NCBI RefSeq assembly: GCF_001426585.1
Contig: NZ_LMEI01000013.1
Coordinates: 695,181-759,180, forward strand
DNA length: 64,000 nt
From: Streptomyces sp. Root431
GTDB taxonomy: Bacteria; Actinomycetota; Actinomycetes; Streptomycetales; Streptomycetaceae
Direction of reading: 5' to 3'
Below are positions 23,469-31,144 of this stretch, piece by piece (the stretch's first letter is position 1; every line of letters starts with the position of its first letter). Below the pieces are notes generated by a model, which was not told the DNA's origin, searched no databases, and worked only from the letters and a program-made list of their open reading frames with translations. The translations under genes and the position numbers were made by a program.

Positions 23469-23660
23469 GTCCAGCCTCCAGAAGCTCGCCCGAGGGCGCT
23501 CGGCAACAGGTAGCCCCCAGTAAATGCGGTGATCACGAATGGCGCATCTCGGACAAATGGGTGGTGTGGTGAGGGTGGGTGAGGGATCCGGGCTCCCCGT
23601 AGGAGTGATCATCGGTGTGCCTGCGTGAAGGGGCGCGGCGCCCTGGCCAGGGTGGCGCGC

Positions 23661-24245
23661 ATGCACCTTCCCTCCCCCTCGCCCTCCCTCTCGCCCTCTC
23701 TTCGCCTGCGCCGGGCGCTGCTCCCGGTCGTGGCCGCGGTCGCGCTGCTCGGCACGGCCGGCACGTCCGTGGTCACGGCGGCGGAGTCGTGCGGATCGAT
23801 CATCACGGCCCCGCTCGCGCGGCCCGTCCCCGCCGACGACCCCTGTCCCAGCACCGACCCCGTCGTGTGCCGGATCCGCGTCCTGCCGATGGACGAGAAG
23901 GTCGAGGCCCAGCGGACGCGGATGGCGTACCACGGGCTCCTGGAGGACATGCACCGCACCGAGGCCGACATGCGGGAGGCGGGCTTCACCGACGAGGAGA
24001 TCGCCCGGGAGCTGGTCGACATGCGGAACCAGGCGAAGGAGATCACCCGCGCGGGCATGAGCCCGGAGGAGGTCCGCATCCTGGAGGAGCGGAACCTCGC
24101 CAAGTACGGCAACCCGCTCGGCCCGACCGCGGATCAGCTGTACGCCAAGTACGGCTCCTGGCAGAAGGTCATCGACGCCTCGATGCGTACGAGCTACGCC
24201 GTCGACCGCGAGCTCAGCCTGGAGTACCGCCCCTGCCCCGTGTAG
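23661..24245 (+). CDS. Secreted protein of unknown function
   Basis: A 194-residue protein with an N-terminal signal peptide. A proline/serine-rich basic start (HLPSPSPSLSPSLRLRR) leads into a hydrophobic core (ALLPVVAAVALLGTAGTSVVTAA). The mature part has four cysteines (SCGS, DPCP, VVCR, PCPV) and a charged helical middle (EEIARELVDMRNQAKEITRAGMSPEEVRILEERN). ATG 23661 is preferred because GGGTGG precedes it; an upstream GTG at 23625 would add 12 residues. I do not recognise the family. Confidence 0.7.
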   Translation: MHLPSPSPSLSPSLRLRRALLPVVAAVALLGTAGTSVVTAAESCGSIITAPLARPVPADDPCPSTDPVVCRIRVLPMDEKVEAQRTRMAYHGLLEDMHRTEADMREAGFTDEEIARELVDMRNQAKEITRAGMSPEEVRILEERNLAKYGNPLGPTADQLYAKYGSWQKVIDASMRTSYAVDRELSLEYRPCPV

Positions 24246-24267
24246 GGCCTGTTCGAGGATCTGCCCG

Positions 24268-24312
24268 AGGGTCCGTCCAAGGGTCCGTCCAAGGGCCCGT
24301 CCGAGGGCCTGC
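24268..24312. repeat. Degenerate 12-bp tandem repeat
   Basis: About four units of the form GGGTCCGTCCAA/GGGCCCGTCCGA in the gap after the secreted-protein gene. It is noncoding; no function is evident. Confidence 0.7.
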
Positions 24313-24327
24313 CTGTGCCCTCACATG

Positions 24328-24366
24328 CCAGAGGACCGGGCCGCGTGGTGCGGTCCGGCCCTCTGG
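24328..24366. terminator. Hairpin terminator
   Basis: Inverted repeat CCAGAGGaCCGGgCCGC with matching arm GCGGtCCGGcCCTCTGG around a short loop. It lies between the secreted-protein gene (+) and the tudor-protein gene (-), which converge here. Confidence 0.7.
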
Positions 24367-24396
24367 GCCCGCCGTGCCGTGGCCGACACAGCGGTC

Positions 24397-24618
24397 CTAC
24401 AGCTTGCTCATCTTGTTGTACGGGCTCAGGATCCGCTCCTGCACCGAGCCGAAGTCGACGAGTGCGGCGACTCCGTCCTCGATGCCGATCACTCGGCCGA
24501 GGCCGTACATGTCGTGTGTCACCTGGTCGCCCACGGCGAACTCCTTGGGCGGCGGGGCGACCGGGGCCTTGAAGGGACTGGTCGGCAAGTAGCGCTTCGG
24601 TGCAGCTGGCTTTGTCAT
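24397..24618 (-). CDS. Stand-alone tudor-like protein resembling the UvrD/PcrA C-terminal domain
   Basis: A 73-residue protein: a ~25-residue basic/proline-rich lead (MTKPAAPKRYLPTSP), then FAVGDQVTHDMYGLGRVIGIEDGVAALVDFGSVQERIL in one small SH3/tudor-like barrel. The GDxVxHDxxGLGxV pattern matches the C-terminal tail of UvrD/PcrA helicases that binds RNA polymerase. No helicase is attached. ATG 24618 is the first start after the tRNA region. It may be an RNA polymerase- or nucleic-acid-binding accessory protein (inference). Confidence 0.78.
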   Translation of the reverse strand: MTKPAAPKRYLPTSPFKAPVAPPPKEFAVGDQVTHDMYGLGRVIGIEDGVAALVDFGSVQERILSPYNKMSKL

Positions 24619-24712
24619 TGCGACCAGTATGCGCCCGAGAACCCCTCTGTGCGGCGGTCGTCCGCCGACGAATGCGACGGAAGCCGGGGCCGGACCCTCT
24701 TCGGGGGAACGC

Positions 24713-24749
24713 CAGAGGGCCGGATCGCTTGCGCGGTCCGGCCCTCTGA
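24713..24749 (-). terminator. Terminator of tRNA-Ser
   Basis: Hairpin CAGAGGGCCGGA / TCCGGCCCTCTG located immediately 3' of the minus-strand tRNA-Ser gene. Confidence 0.75.
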
Positions 24750-24751
24750 GC

Positions 24752-24839
24752 TGGCGGAGGATACGAGATTCGAACTCGTGAGGGGTTGCCCCCAACACGC
24801 TTTCCAAGCGTGCGCCCTAGGCCTCTAGGCGAATCCTCC
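24752..24839 (-). tRNA. tRNA-Ser(GGA)
   Basis: An 88-nt cloverleaf on the minus strand including encoded CCA. Acceptor arms are GGAGGAT/ATCCTCC, the anticodon stem-loop CACGCTTGGAAAGCGTG gives anticodon GGA, a long variable arm typical of serine tRNA is present, and the T-arm contains GTTCGAATC. Confidence 0.97.
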
Positions 24840-25093
24840 GCTCGGAACATTACATGACCGAGGAGGGTGCTCGCGAACTCGATTCGATCAAGGGGGTGCG
24901 AGGGGGGTCTGCGGAGGTCGTACGGAGTCGGGCGGAGGTCGCGAGGAGGTCGGCGGGGTTCGCCCGGGTGTCCCTCTGGGACGTCCTCTGAGACGTCCGC
25001 GCGAGGGTCCCGGCGAGGGCCCCGGCGAGGGCGGAAAAAGTGTGTGAGGGGGTGTGGGTCAGGGGGCTCCGGGGATCGGGTAGGCTGGGCGGA

Positions 25094-25179
25094 GCCCCTC
25101 ACGTGGCGCTATCTGACTGAACTCCCCCAGGGCCGGAAGGCAGCAAGGGTAGGTTGGCTCTGGCGGGTGCGTGGGGGGC
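25094..25179 (+). ncRNA. ffs: Signal recognition particle RNA (small, 4.5S type)
   Basis: The conserved domain IV apex CCAGGGCCGGAAGGCAGCAA is present. Outer arms GCCCCTCACG (25094-25103) and CGTGGGGGGC (25170-25179) pair over 10 bp with one G-U, defining an ~86-nt hairpin RNA. A TAGGCT hexamer at 25081-25086 is a plausible -10. It is the RNA partner of Ffh in membrane targeting. The ffs-dnaX neighbourhood is conserved in Streptomyces. Confidence 0.96.
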
Positions 25180-25213
25180 GCTTACGTTCCCGCGCGAAGT
25201 GGTTTCCGCCGGG

Positions 25214-25304
25214 TGCGTAAGAGCGTTCCGGCCCGGCGCGTAAGAGCGTTCCAGCCCGGCGCGTAAGAGGGCCCCGGCCCGGTGCGGAAGAGGTTCCGGC
25301 CCGG
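25214..25304. repeat. Four tandem 22-23-bp repeats
   Basis: Units starting yGCGkAAGAG and ending CCSGCCCGG run head to tail in the ffs-dnaX gap, followed by a partial fifth unit. They carry no start/ribosome-site structure. They may have grown by slippage. Confidence 0.85.
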
Positions 25305-25381
25305 CGCGGAAGGTGTGGTGGCCGAGGCTCCGCCCGGTGGTTTTTCCCGGGTTGTCGGTGGGCGCCTATAACCTCGTATAC

Positions 25382-27511
25382 GTGTCGTCTCTCGCGCTGT
25401 ACCGCCGCTATCGCCCCGAGTCCTTCGCCGAGGTCATCGGGCAGGAGCATGTCACCGACCCGTTGCAGCAGGCCCTGCGGAACAACCGGGTCAATCACGC
25501 GTACCTGTTCAGCGGGCCCCGTGGGTGCGGAAAGACGACCAGTGCGCGGATCCTGGCCCGGTGCCTGAACTGTGAGCAGGGTCCGACCCCGACGCCCTGC
25601 GGCGAGTGCCAGTCCTGCCGCGACCTCGCGCGGAACGGGCCGGGGTCGATCGACGTCATCGAGATCGACGCCGCGTCCCACGGTGGTGTGGACGACGCCC
25701 GTGACCTGCGGGAGAAGGCCTTCTTCGGGCCCGCGTCCAGCCGGTACAAGATCTACATCATCGACGAGGCGCACATGGTCACCTCGGCGGGCTTCAACGC
25801 CCTCCTGAAGGTGGTCGAGGAGCCGCCGGAGCACCTCAAGTTCATCTTCGCCACGACCGAGCCCGAGAAGGTCATCGGGACCATCCGGTCGCGGACCCAC
25901 CACTACCCCTTCCGGCTCGTGCCGCCCGGCACCCTGCGGGACTACCTCGGCCAGGTCTGCGGGCAGGAGGGCGCTCGGATCGAGGACGGCGTGCTGCCGC
26001 TCGTCGTGCGCGCCGGTGCCGGCTCCGTCCGTGACTCGATGTCCGTCATGGACCAGTTGCTGGCCGGCGCCGCCGACGACGGTGTGACGTACGCCATGGC
26101 GACCTCTCTCCTCGGGTACACGGACGGGTCCCTGCTCGACTCGGTCGTGGACGCCTTCGCGGCCGGTGACGGCGCCGCCGCGTTCGAGGTCGTCGACCGG
26201 GTCATCGAGGGCGGCAACGACCCCCGGCGGTTCGTCGCCGACCTCCTGGAGCGGCTGCGCGATCTCGTGATCCTCGCCGCCGTGCCGGACGCCGCCGAGA
26301 AGGGGCTCATCGACGCCCCGGTCGACGTGATCGAGCGCATGCAGGCCCAGGCGTCCGTCTTCGGTGCCGCCGAGCTCAGCAGGGCCGCCGACCTGGTCAA
26401 CAGCGGACTGACCGAGATGCGCGGCGCCACCTCTCCCCGGCTCCAGCTGGAGCTGATCTGCGCGCGCGTGCTGCTGCCCGCCGCCTTCGACGACGAGCGT
26501 TCCTTCCAGGCGCGCCTCGACCGGCTGGAGCGCGGGGCGGCCGCCGGGGCCGGGCCCTCGCCCGTCTACACGCCCGCGCCGCAGGCGCCCGCCATGCCCG
26601 CCATGGGGTACGTGCCCGGGCCCGACGCCCACACGCCGATGGCCCCGCCCCCGCTTCCGCCCACCCCGGCCCCCGCGCCCGCTCCCGTGCAGGAACCCGC
26701 ACCCGCCCCCGTACAGGCGCCCGTGCAGGAGCCCGCCCAGCCCCCCGCGTCCCGCCCCGGTGCCTGGCCCGGCGCCGCCGCCCCCGGCAGCGGTGCTCCC
26801 GGCGCGTGGCCCGGTGCGTCCGCCCCGGCCCCGGCCGCGCAGGCACCGGCGCCCGCCGCCCCCGCTCCCGTACACGCGCAGCCCGCGCCGCAGGCCCCCG
26901 CTCCCGCGGCCGGCGGAGGCGGCGGTGGAGACACGGCGCAGGTGCGGAACCTGTGGCCGCAGATCCTCGACGCCGTCAAGAACCGGCGCCGCTTCACCTG
27001 GATCCTGCTCAGCCAGAACGCGCAGGTGGCCGGCTTCGACGGCACCACCCTCCAGCTCGGCTTCCTCAACGCCGGCGCCCGCGACAACTTCGCGAGCAGC
27101 GGCAGCGAGGAGGTCCTGAAGCAGGCCCTCGCCGAGACGTTCAACGTGCAGTGGCGCGTCGAGGCGATCATCGACCCCTCGGGCGGAGCCAATCCGCCGC
27201 CCGCCGCCACCGGCTTCGGCGGCGGCCGGCCGCAGGCCTCCGCCCCCGCGCCCGCCTTCCAGCAGGCCCCGCCGCCCGCCCCCGTGCAGGCGCAGCCCAC
27301 GCAGGCCTTCCCGCAGGCGTCCGTCCCCGCGCCCGCTCCGGCGCAGGCTCCCGCGCCCTCGTACGCGCCGCCCGCGCCGCAGCCCGTGGCGCCCGAGGAC
27401 GACGTGCCGGAGGAGGACGATCCCGACCTCGTCGACTCCGCCCTCTCCGGTCACGACCTGATCGTGCGCGAGCTCGGAGCCACCGTTGTGGAGGAATACA
27501 CGAACGACTAG
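25382..27511 (+). CDS. dnaX: DNA polymerase III subunit gamma/tau
   Basis: A 709-residue clamp-loader ATPase. Start GTG 25382 (MSSLALYRRYRPESFAEVIGQ) is at the family-standard N-terminus, and a TATAAC hexamer ends 9 nt upstream, so the message may be nearly leaderless. Walker A is GPRGCGKTTSAR, the zinc module CLNC...CGEC-QSC, Walker B IIDEAHMVT, and sensor 1 FIFATTEP. Residues about 395-515 form a Pro/Ala-rich linker, then a conserved domain (VRNLWPQILDAVKNRRRFTWILLSQ), another Pro/Ala linker and an acidic tail. It loads the sliding clamp and organises the replisome. No obvious A-rich frameshift site was noticed. Confidence 0.97.
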   Translation: MSSLALYRRYRPESFAEVIGQEHVTDPLQQALRNNRVNHAYLFSGPRGCGKTTSARILARCLNCEQGPTPTPCGECQSCRDLARNGPGSIDVIEIDAASHGGVDDARDLREKAFFGPASSRYKIYIIDEAHMVTSAGFNALLKVVEEPPEHLKFIFATTEPEKVIGTIRSRTHHYPFRLVPPGTLRDYLGQVCGQEGARIEDGVLPLVVRAGAGSVRDSMSVMDQLLAGAADDGVTYAMATSLLGYTDGSLLDSVVDAFAAGDGAAAFEVVDRVIEGGNDPRRFVADLLERLRDLVILAAVPDAAEKGLIDAPVDVIERMQAQASVFGAAELSRAADLVNSGLTEMRGATSPRLQLELICARVLLPAAFDDERSFQARLDRLERGAAAGAGPSPVYTPAPQAPAMPAMGYVPGPDAHTPMAPPPLPPTPAPAPAPVQEPAPAPVQAPVQEPAQPPASRPGAWPGAAAPGSGAPGAWPGASAPAPAAQAPAPAAPAPVHAQPAPQAPAPAAGGGGGGDTAQVRNLWPQILDAVKNRRRFTWILLSQNAQVAGFDGTTLQLGFLNAGARDNFASSGSEEVLKQALAETFNVQWRVEAIIDPSGGANPPPAATGFGGGRPQASAPAPAFQQAPPPAPVQAQPTQAFPQASVPAPAPAQAPAPSYAPPAPQPVAPEDDVPEEDDPDLVDSALSGHDLIVRELGATVVEEYTND

Positions 27512-27572
27512 GGCCGTCTCGCTCGGTGGCCCGCACAAGGGGCATCCCGGCCAGCGGGCTACCCTGGCTGGC

Positions 27573-28823
27573 GTGAAGGTCCTCGTCATCGGCGGCGGCG
27601 CCCGCGAACACGCCCTGTGCCGCTCTCTCTCCCTCGATCCCGACGTCACCGCTCTGCACTGCGCGCCCGGCAACGCCGGAATCGCGGAGGTCGCCGAGCT
27701 GCACCCCGTCGACCAGCTGGACGGCGACGCCGTCGCGCGCCTCGCCACCGAGCTCGGCGCCGACCTGGTCGTCGTCGGCCCGGAGGCCCCGCTGGTCGCG
27801 GGTGTCGCCGACGCCGTCCGCGCGGTCGGCATCCCCGTCTTCGGCCCGTCCCGTGAGGCGGCGCAGCTGGAGGGCTCCAAGGCGTTCGCCAAGGACGTCA
27901 TGGCCGGCGCCGGCGTGCCCACCGCCCGCAGCTACGTCTGCACCACCCCTGAGGAGATCGACGAGGCGCTCGACGCCTTCGGCGCTCCGTACGTCGTCAA
28001 GGACGACGGCCTCGCCGCCGGCAAGGGCGTCGTGGTCACCGAGGACGTCGAGCAGGCCCGGGCGCACGCCCTCGCCTGCGACCGGGTCGTCATCGAGGAG
28101 TACCTCGACGGCCCGGAGGTCTCGCTCTTCGCGATCACCGACGGCGTCACCGTCCTCCCGCTCCGGCCCGCGCAGGACTTCAAGCGCGCGCTCGACGGCG
28201 ACGAGGGCCCGAACACCGGCGGCATGGGCGCGTACTCGCCCCTGCCCTGGGCCGACCCCAAGCTGGTCGACGAGGTCATGGACAGCGTCCTGCAGCCCAC
28301 GGTCGACGAGCTGCGCCGCCGCGGCACGCCGTTCTCCGGCCTGCTGTACGCGGGTCTGGCGATCACCGGTCGCGGTGTCCGGGTCATCGAGTTCAACGCG
28401 CGCTTCGGCGACCCCGAGACCCAGGTGGTCCTGGCCCGGCTGAAGACCCCGCTCGCGGGCGTCCTGCTGAACTCCGCCAACGGCACCCTGGACGACCAGG
28501 CGCCGCTGAGCTGGAGCGACGACGCCGCCGTCACCGTGGTCGTCGCCTCGCACAACTACCCGGAGACCCCGCGCACCGGCGACCCCATCGAGGGCCTGGA
28601 CGCGATCGCGGAGCAGGACGCCCCGCACGCGTACGTCCTCCACGCGGGGACGAAGCGGGACGGCGACGTGATCGTGAGCGCGGGCGGCCGGGTCCTCTCG
28701 GTCACCGCGACCGGAACGGACCTGGCGCAGGCCCGCGAGCGCGCGTACGCGGCGGTCGGCCGTATCCGGCTCGACGGCTCGCAGCACCGCACGGACATCG
28801 CGCGGAAGGCCGCCGAGGCCTGA
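27573..28823 (+). CDS. purD: Phosphoribosylamine-glycine ligase (GARS)
   Basis: A 416-residue ATP-grasp enzyme for the second step of purine synthesis, joining glycine to phosphoribosylamine. N-terminal MKVLVIGGGAREHALC, the ATP-grasp segments PYVVKDDGLAAGKGVVV and GPNTGGMGAYSPLPW, and IEFNARFGDPETQVVL with its metal ligands are all intact. GTG 27573 lies 7 nt after a TACCCT hexamer, suggesting a leaderless message. It is downstream of dnaX with a 61-nt gap. Confidence 0.97.
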   Translation: MKVLVIGGGAREHALCRSLSLDPDVTALHCAPGNAGIAEVAELHPVDQLDGDAVARLATELGADLVVVGPEAPLVAGVADAVRAVGIPVFGPSREAAQLEGSKAFAKDVMAGAGVPTARSYVCTTPEEIDEALDAFGAPYVVKDDGLAAGKGVVVTEDVEQARAHALACDRVVIEEYLDGPEVSLFAITDGVTVLPLRPAQDFKRALDGDEGPNTGGMGAYSPLPWADPKLVDEVMDSVLQPTVDELRRRGTPFSGLLYAGLAITGRGVRVIEFNARFGDPETQVVLARLKTPLAGVLLNSANGTLDDQAPLSWSDDAAVTVVVASHNYPETPRTGDPIEGLDAIAEQDAPHAYVLHAGTKRDGDVIVSAGGRVLSVTATGTDLAQARERAYAAVGRIRLDGSQHRTDIARKAAEA

Positions 28824-28829
28824 TCCGGC

Positions 28830-28849
28830 GCGGCGTTCCGCCGCTTTTT
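28830..28849 (+). terminator. purD terminator
   Basis: GCGGCG-TTC-CGCCGC stem-loop followed by TTTTT, starting 7 nt after the purD stop. It is one of the few in this window with a true T-run. Confidence 0.85.
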
Positions 28850-29083
28850 CGTGCGGCCGTGCGGTGAACCGTACGGCCGCACGTATGCCATCACCTTTAC
28901 CCAAAGCCATTCGATCGAGTGACGGCTCGGCCATCCGGATGACGCCCGCCACAGCCCCAACTAGGGTGCGGCGGAGGCGTTCCGGCACTTGGCCCACCGG
29001 CATTGCGGTGTCAGTGGCGGGTGCCACAGTGGGGGAGTGAGCAACACCGCCACAGGCAGTCCCGACGAGGGCAGGAGGGGGTG

Positions 29084-30916
29084 ATGTACGGCGTGTCCGG
29101 TACCGGTGCCGTTGTCGGCGAGGAGTGGGGTGCGCGCGCCGCGCGCTCCCGGGCCCTCGCCGTCCTCCGTGTCCGTGGCAGGGCGTTGGGCCTCGCCGTG
29201 CTCCCCGCCGCGGTGGCCGTCGTTTTGTACGCGGGCGGGGTCACCGGCCACTTCACCGGGTCCGGCTGGGACACCGCCCGCTGGGTGGTGACCGTCCTCG
29301 CGGTCCTCGTCCTCCTCGCCGCCACGGCCGTCGCGCTCGTCGTCGCCCGCGCCCGGCCCGCCGCCACGCCCACCGTGGAGCTCTCCGAGACCGCGGCCCC
29401 CGACCTCTACCGGCTCGTGCGGGACCTGGCCGACCGGCTCGACGTCCCCGCGCCCTCCGCGATAGCCCTGACGCCGGACTGCGACAGCTGGCTGGAGGAC
29501 CGCACCCACCGCGCCCACCGGGTGCACCACAAGCAGGTCCACCGGACGTCCGACGGCGCCGGAGCAGCCCCCGTCCTCGTCATAGGCTCGCCCTTCCTCT
29601 GGTGGATGCGGGTCGCCGAGCTGCGCGCGGTCCTCGCCCCGGTCGTCGCCGGTACGGGCCCGGCCGCCCACCCCGACATAGCCGCCGCCCGCCGCTTCGT
29701 CCGCGGTCTCGACGCCGCCGTCGCCGTCCCCGAGACCCCCGGGCTCGACCCCTTCCGCCGGCTCGGCGCCCACGGCGTCGGGCAGGTCGCCCGCGTCCTG
29801 CTGCGCGCCTGCCGAGGGCACGCGGGCGAGATGGAGCGCGGGGTGGCCGCCGCCGGTTCGGAGCGCGCGCAGGCCGTGGACTACGGCGTACGGATCGTCG
29901 CCCAGGAGCAGGTCGGCCTGGCCTACGCGGGCTGGGACCGGCTCCTGACCCGGGTCGCGCTGCCTGCCTGGCGCATGGGCCGCTGGCCCGCCAAGCTCGA
30001 CGCGGGCGTGGTCTCCGCCCTGACGGAGCTCTCCCGCCGCGACCGGCTCGCGGACGGCTTCTCCTCCCGGCTCGGCGAGCGCCCCGCCTGCGACCTCCTG
30101 GAGGAGCCCGGCGCGGTCGACGAGGCCACCTCGCTGCTCGCCGCCCGCCTCTTCCACGGCGGCCCGGCCGAGGCCGGCCCCGACTGGTCCCCGGTGGAGT
30201 GGAGCCAGTACCCGGAGGAGGTCGTCGACCGGAAGTGGCGTACGGACGCGGCCCGGCTCCACGAGGTCCTCGACCGGCTCGGCGTCGCCGACTCGGCCGC
30301 CCGACCCTCGACCGCCGCCGACGGCCCGACCCTGACGCGGGTGATGGCGCACTTGTCGATCGCTCCTTCCGCGAAGGAGCAGCCCCCGGCCCCGGCCGAT
30401 GCGCACGCCCCGGCCGAGGCGCACGCCCCCGACGACGTCGACGACCTGTCCGCGCTCGACGACGAGCCGCAGGCCAACCCCGCTGCCGACGCCCTCGCCG
30501 GAGCGCTCAGCGCGCTCCTCGCCCGTGAGGAGGCCGCACGGGAGGCCCGCGCGGCCGCCACCGCCGCCGAGGCCGCGAAGACGGCGGCCGCGGCGCCGAG
30601 CACCGCGACCCCGCACCCGGCCGTCAGCGGTCCCGACGGACCCCTGCCGCTCTTCCCGCTCCAGCCGCCCCGGACCGGCCGCGACCTGCTCGCCGACCAC
30701 GTGACCGCGATGGTCTGCTGCGCGGCCGTCGACACCGCGGAGGCCGTCCCCGGCCTCGACTGGCTGGACGGCCCCGCCCTGATCGTCGGCGGCGAGCGCG
30801 CCTCGGACCTCGGCCCCCGGGTCCTCGCCCTCGTCGAGGACGGCGATCCGGAGCCCCTGCGCGCCTGGCTCGCCCGCACCGGAGTCCGCCCGGAGAAGCC
30901 CGTGCGCCTGGTCTGA
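29084..30916 (+). CDS. Membrane protein with degenerate M48-like domain
   Basis: A 610-residue protein starting at ATG 29084 after AGGAGGGGGTG. Two membrane segments lie at residues about 35-55 and 65-90 (LGLAVLPAAVAVVLYAGG and WVVTVLAVLVLLAATAVAL). The following region (LYRLVRDLADRLDVPAPSAIALTP, VLVIGSPFLWWMRVAELRAVLAPVVAG) resembles M48 peptidases, where ELRAVLAHE-xxH would carry the zinc motif. Here the HExxH is replaced by PVVAG, so it is probably catalytically dead. The C-terminal ~250 residues are Ala/Pro/Glu-rich. It sits between purD and a DMFase-like gene. The M48 relation is inference. Confidence 0.8.
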   Translation: MYGVSGTGAVVGEEWGARAARSRALAVLRVRGRALGLAVLPAAVAVVLYAGGVTGHFTGSGWDTARWVVTVLAVLVLLAATAVALVVARARPAATPTVELSETAAPDLYRLVRDLADRLDVPAPSAIALTPDCDSWLEDRTHRAHRVHHKQVHRTSDGAGAAPVLVIGSPFLWWMRVAELRAVLAPVVAGTGPAAHPDIAAARRFVRGLDAAVAVPETPGLDPFRRLGAHGVGQVARVLLRACRGHAGEMERGVAAAGSERAQAVDYGVRIVAQEQVGLAYAGWDRLLTRVALPAWRMGRWPAKLDAGVVSALTELSRRDRLADGFSSRLGERPACDLLEEPGAVDEATSLLAARLFHGGPAEAGPDWSPVEWSQYPEEVVDRKWRTDAARLHEVLDRLGVADSAARPSTAADGPTLTRVMAHLSIAPSAKEQPPAPADAHAPAEAHAPDDVDDLSALDDEPQANPAADALAGALSALLAREEAAREARAAATAAEAAKTAAAAPSTATPHPAVSGPDGPLPLFPLQPPRTGRDLLADHVTAMVCCAAVDTAEAVPGLDWLDGPALIVGGERASDLGPRVLALVEDGDPEPLRAWLARTGVRPEKPVRLV

Positions 30917-31144
30917 ACGCGCCCCGGAAGCGCCCCCGGAACCGCCCCCGGAGCCACGCCGGAACCGCCCCCGAACGGGCCCCGCCACCGCCCCGTCCCG
31001 GAGCCCCGGCTTCCACTCTCGTCAATTCACGACGAACGGTGACGGAGTGCGTGCGTTATGTGATGTGCTGGAGACCGTCACTGACAAAGGCAAGAACCAC
31101 AGGCACTGACCAGCCGACCGGGGGAGTCGAGGGAGGGGCGCAGC

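Noticed and set aside
25382..27511. Programmed frameshift giving a short DnaX product
   Set aside because: No A-rich slippery heptamer with downstream hairpin was noticed in the linker region; the frame is intact throughout.
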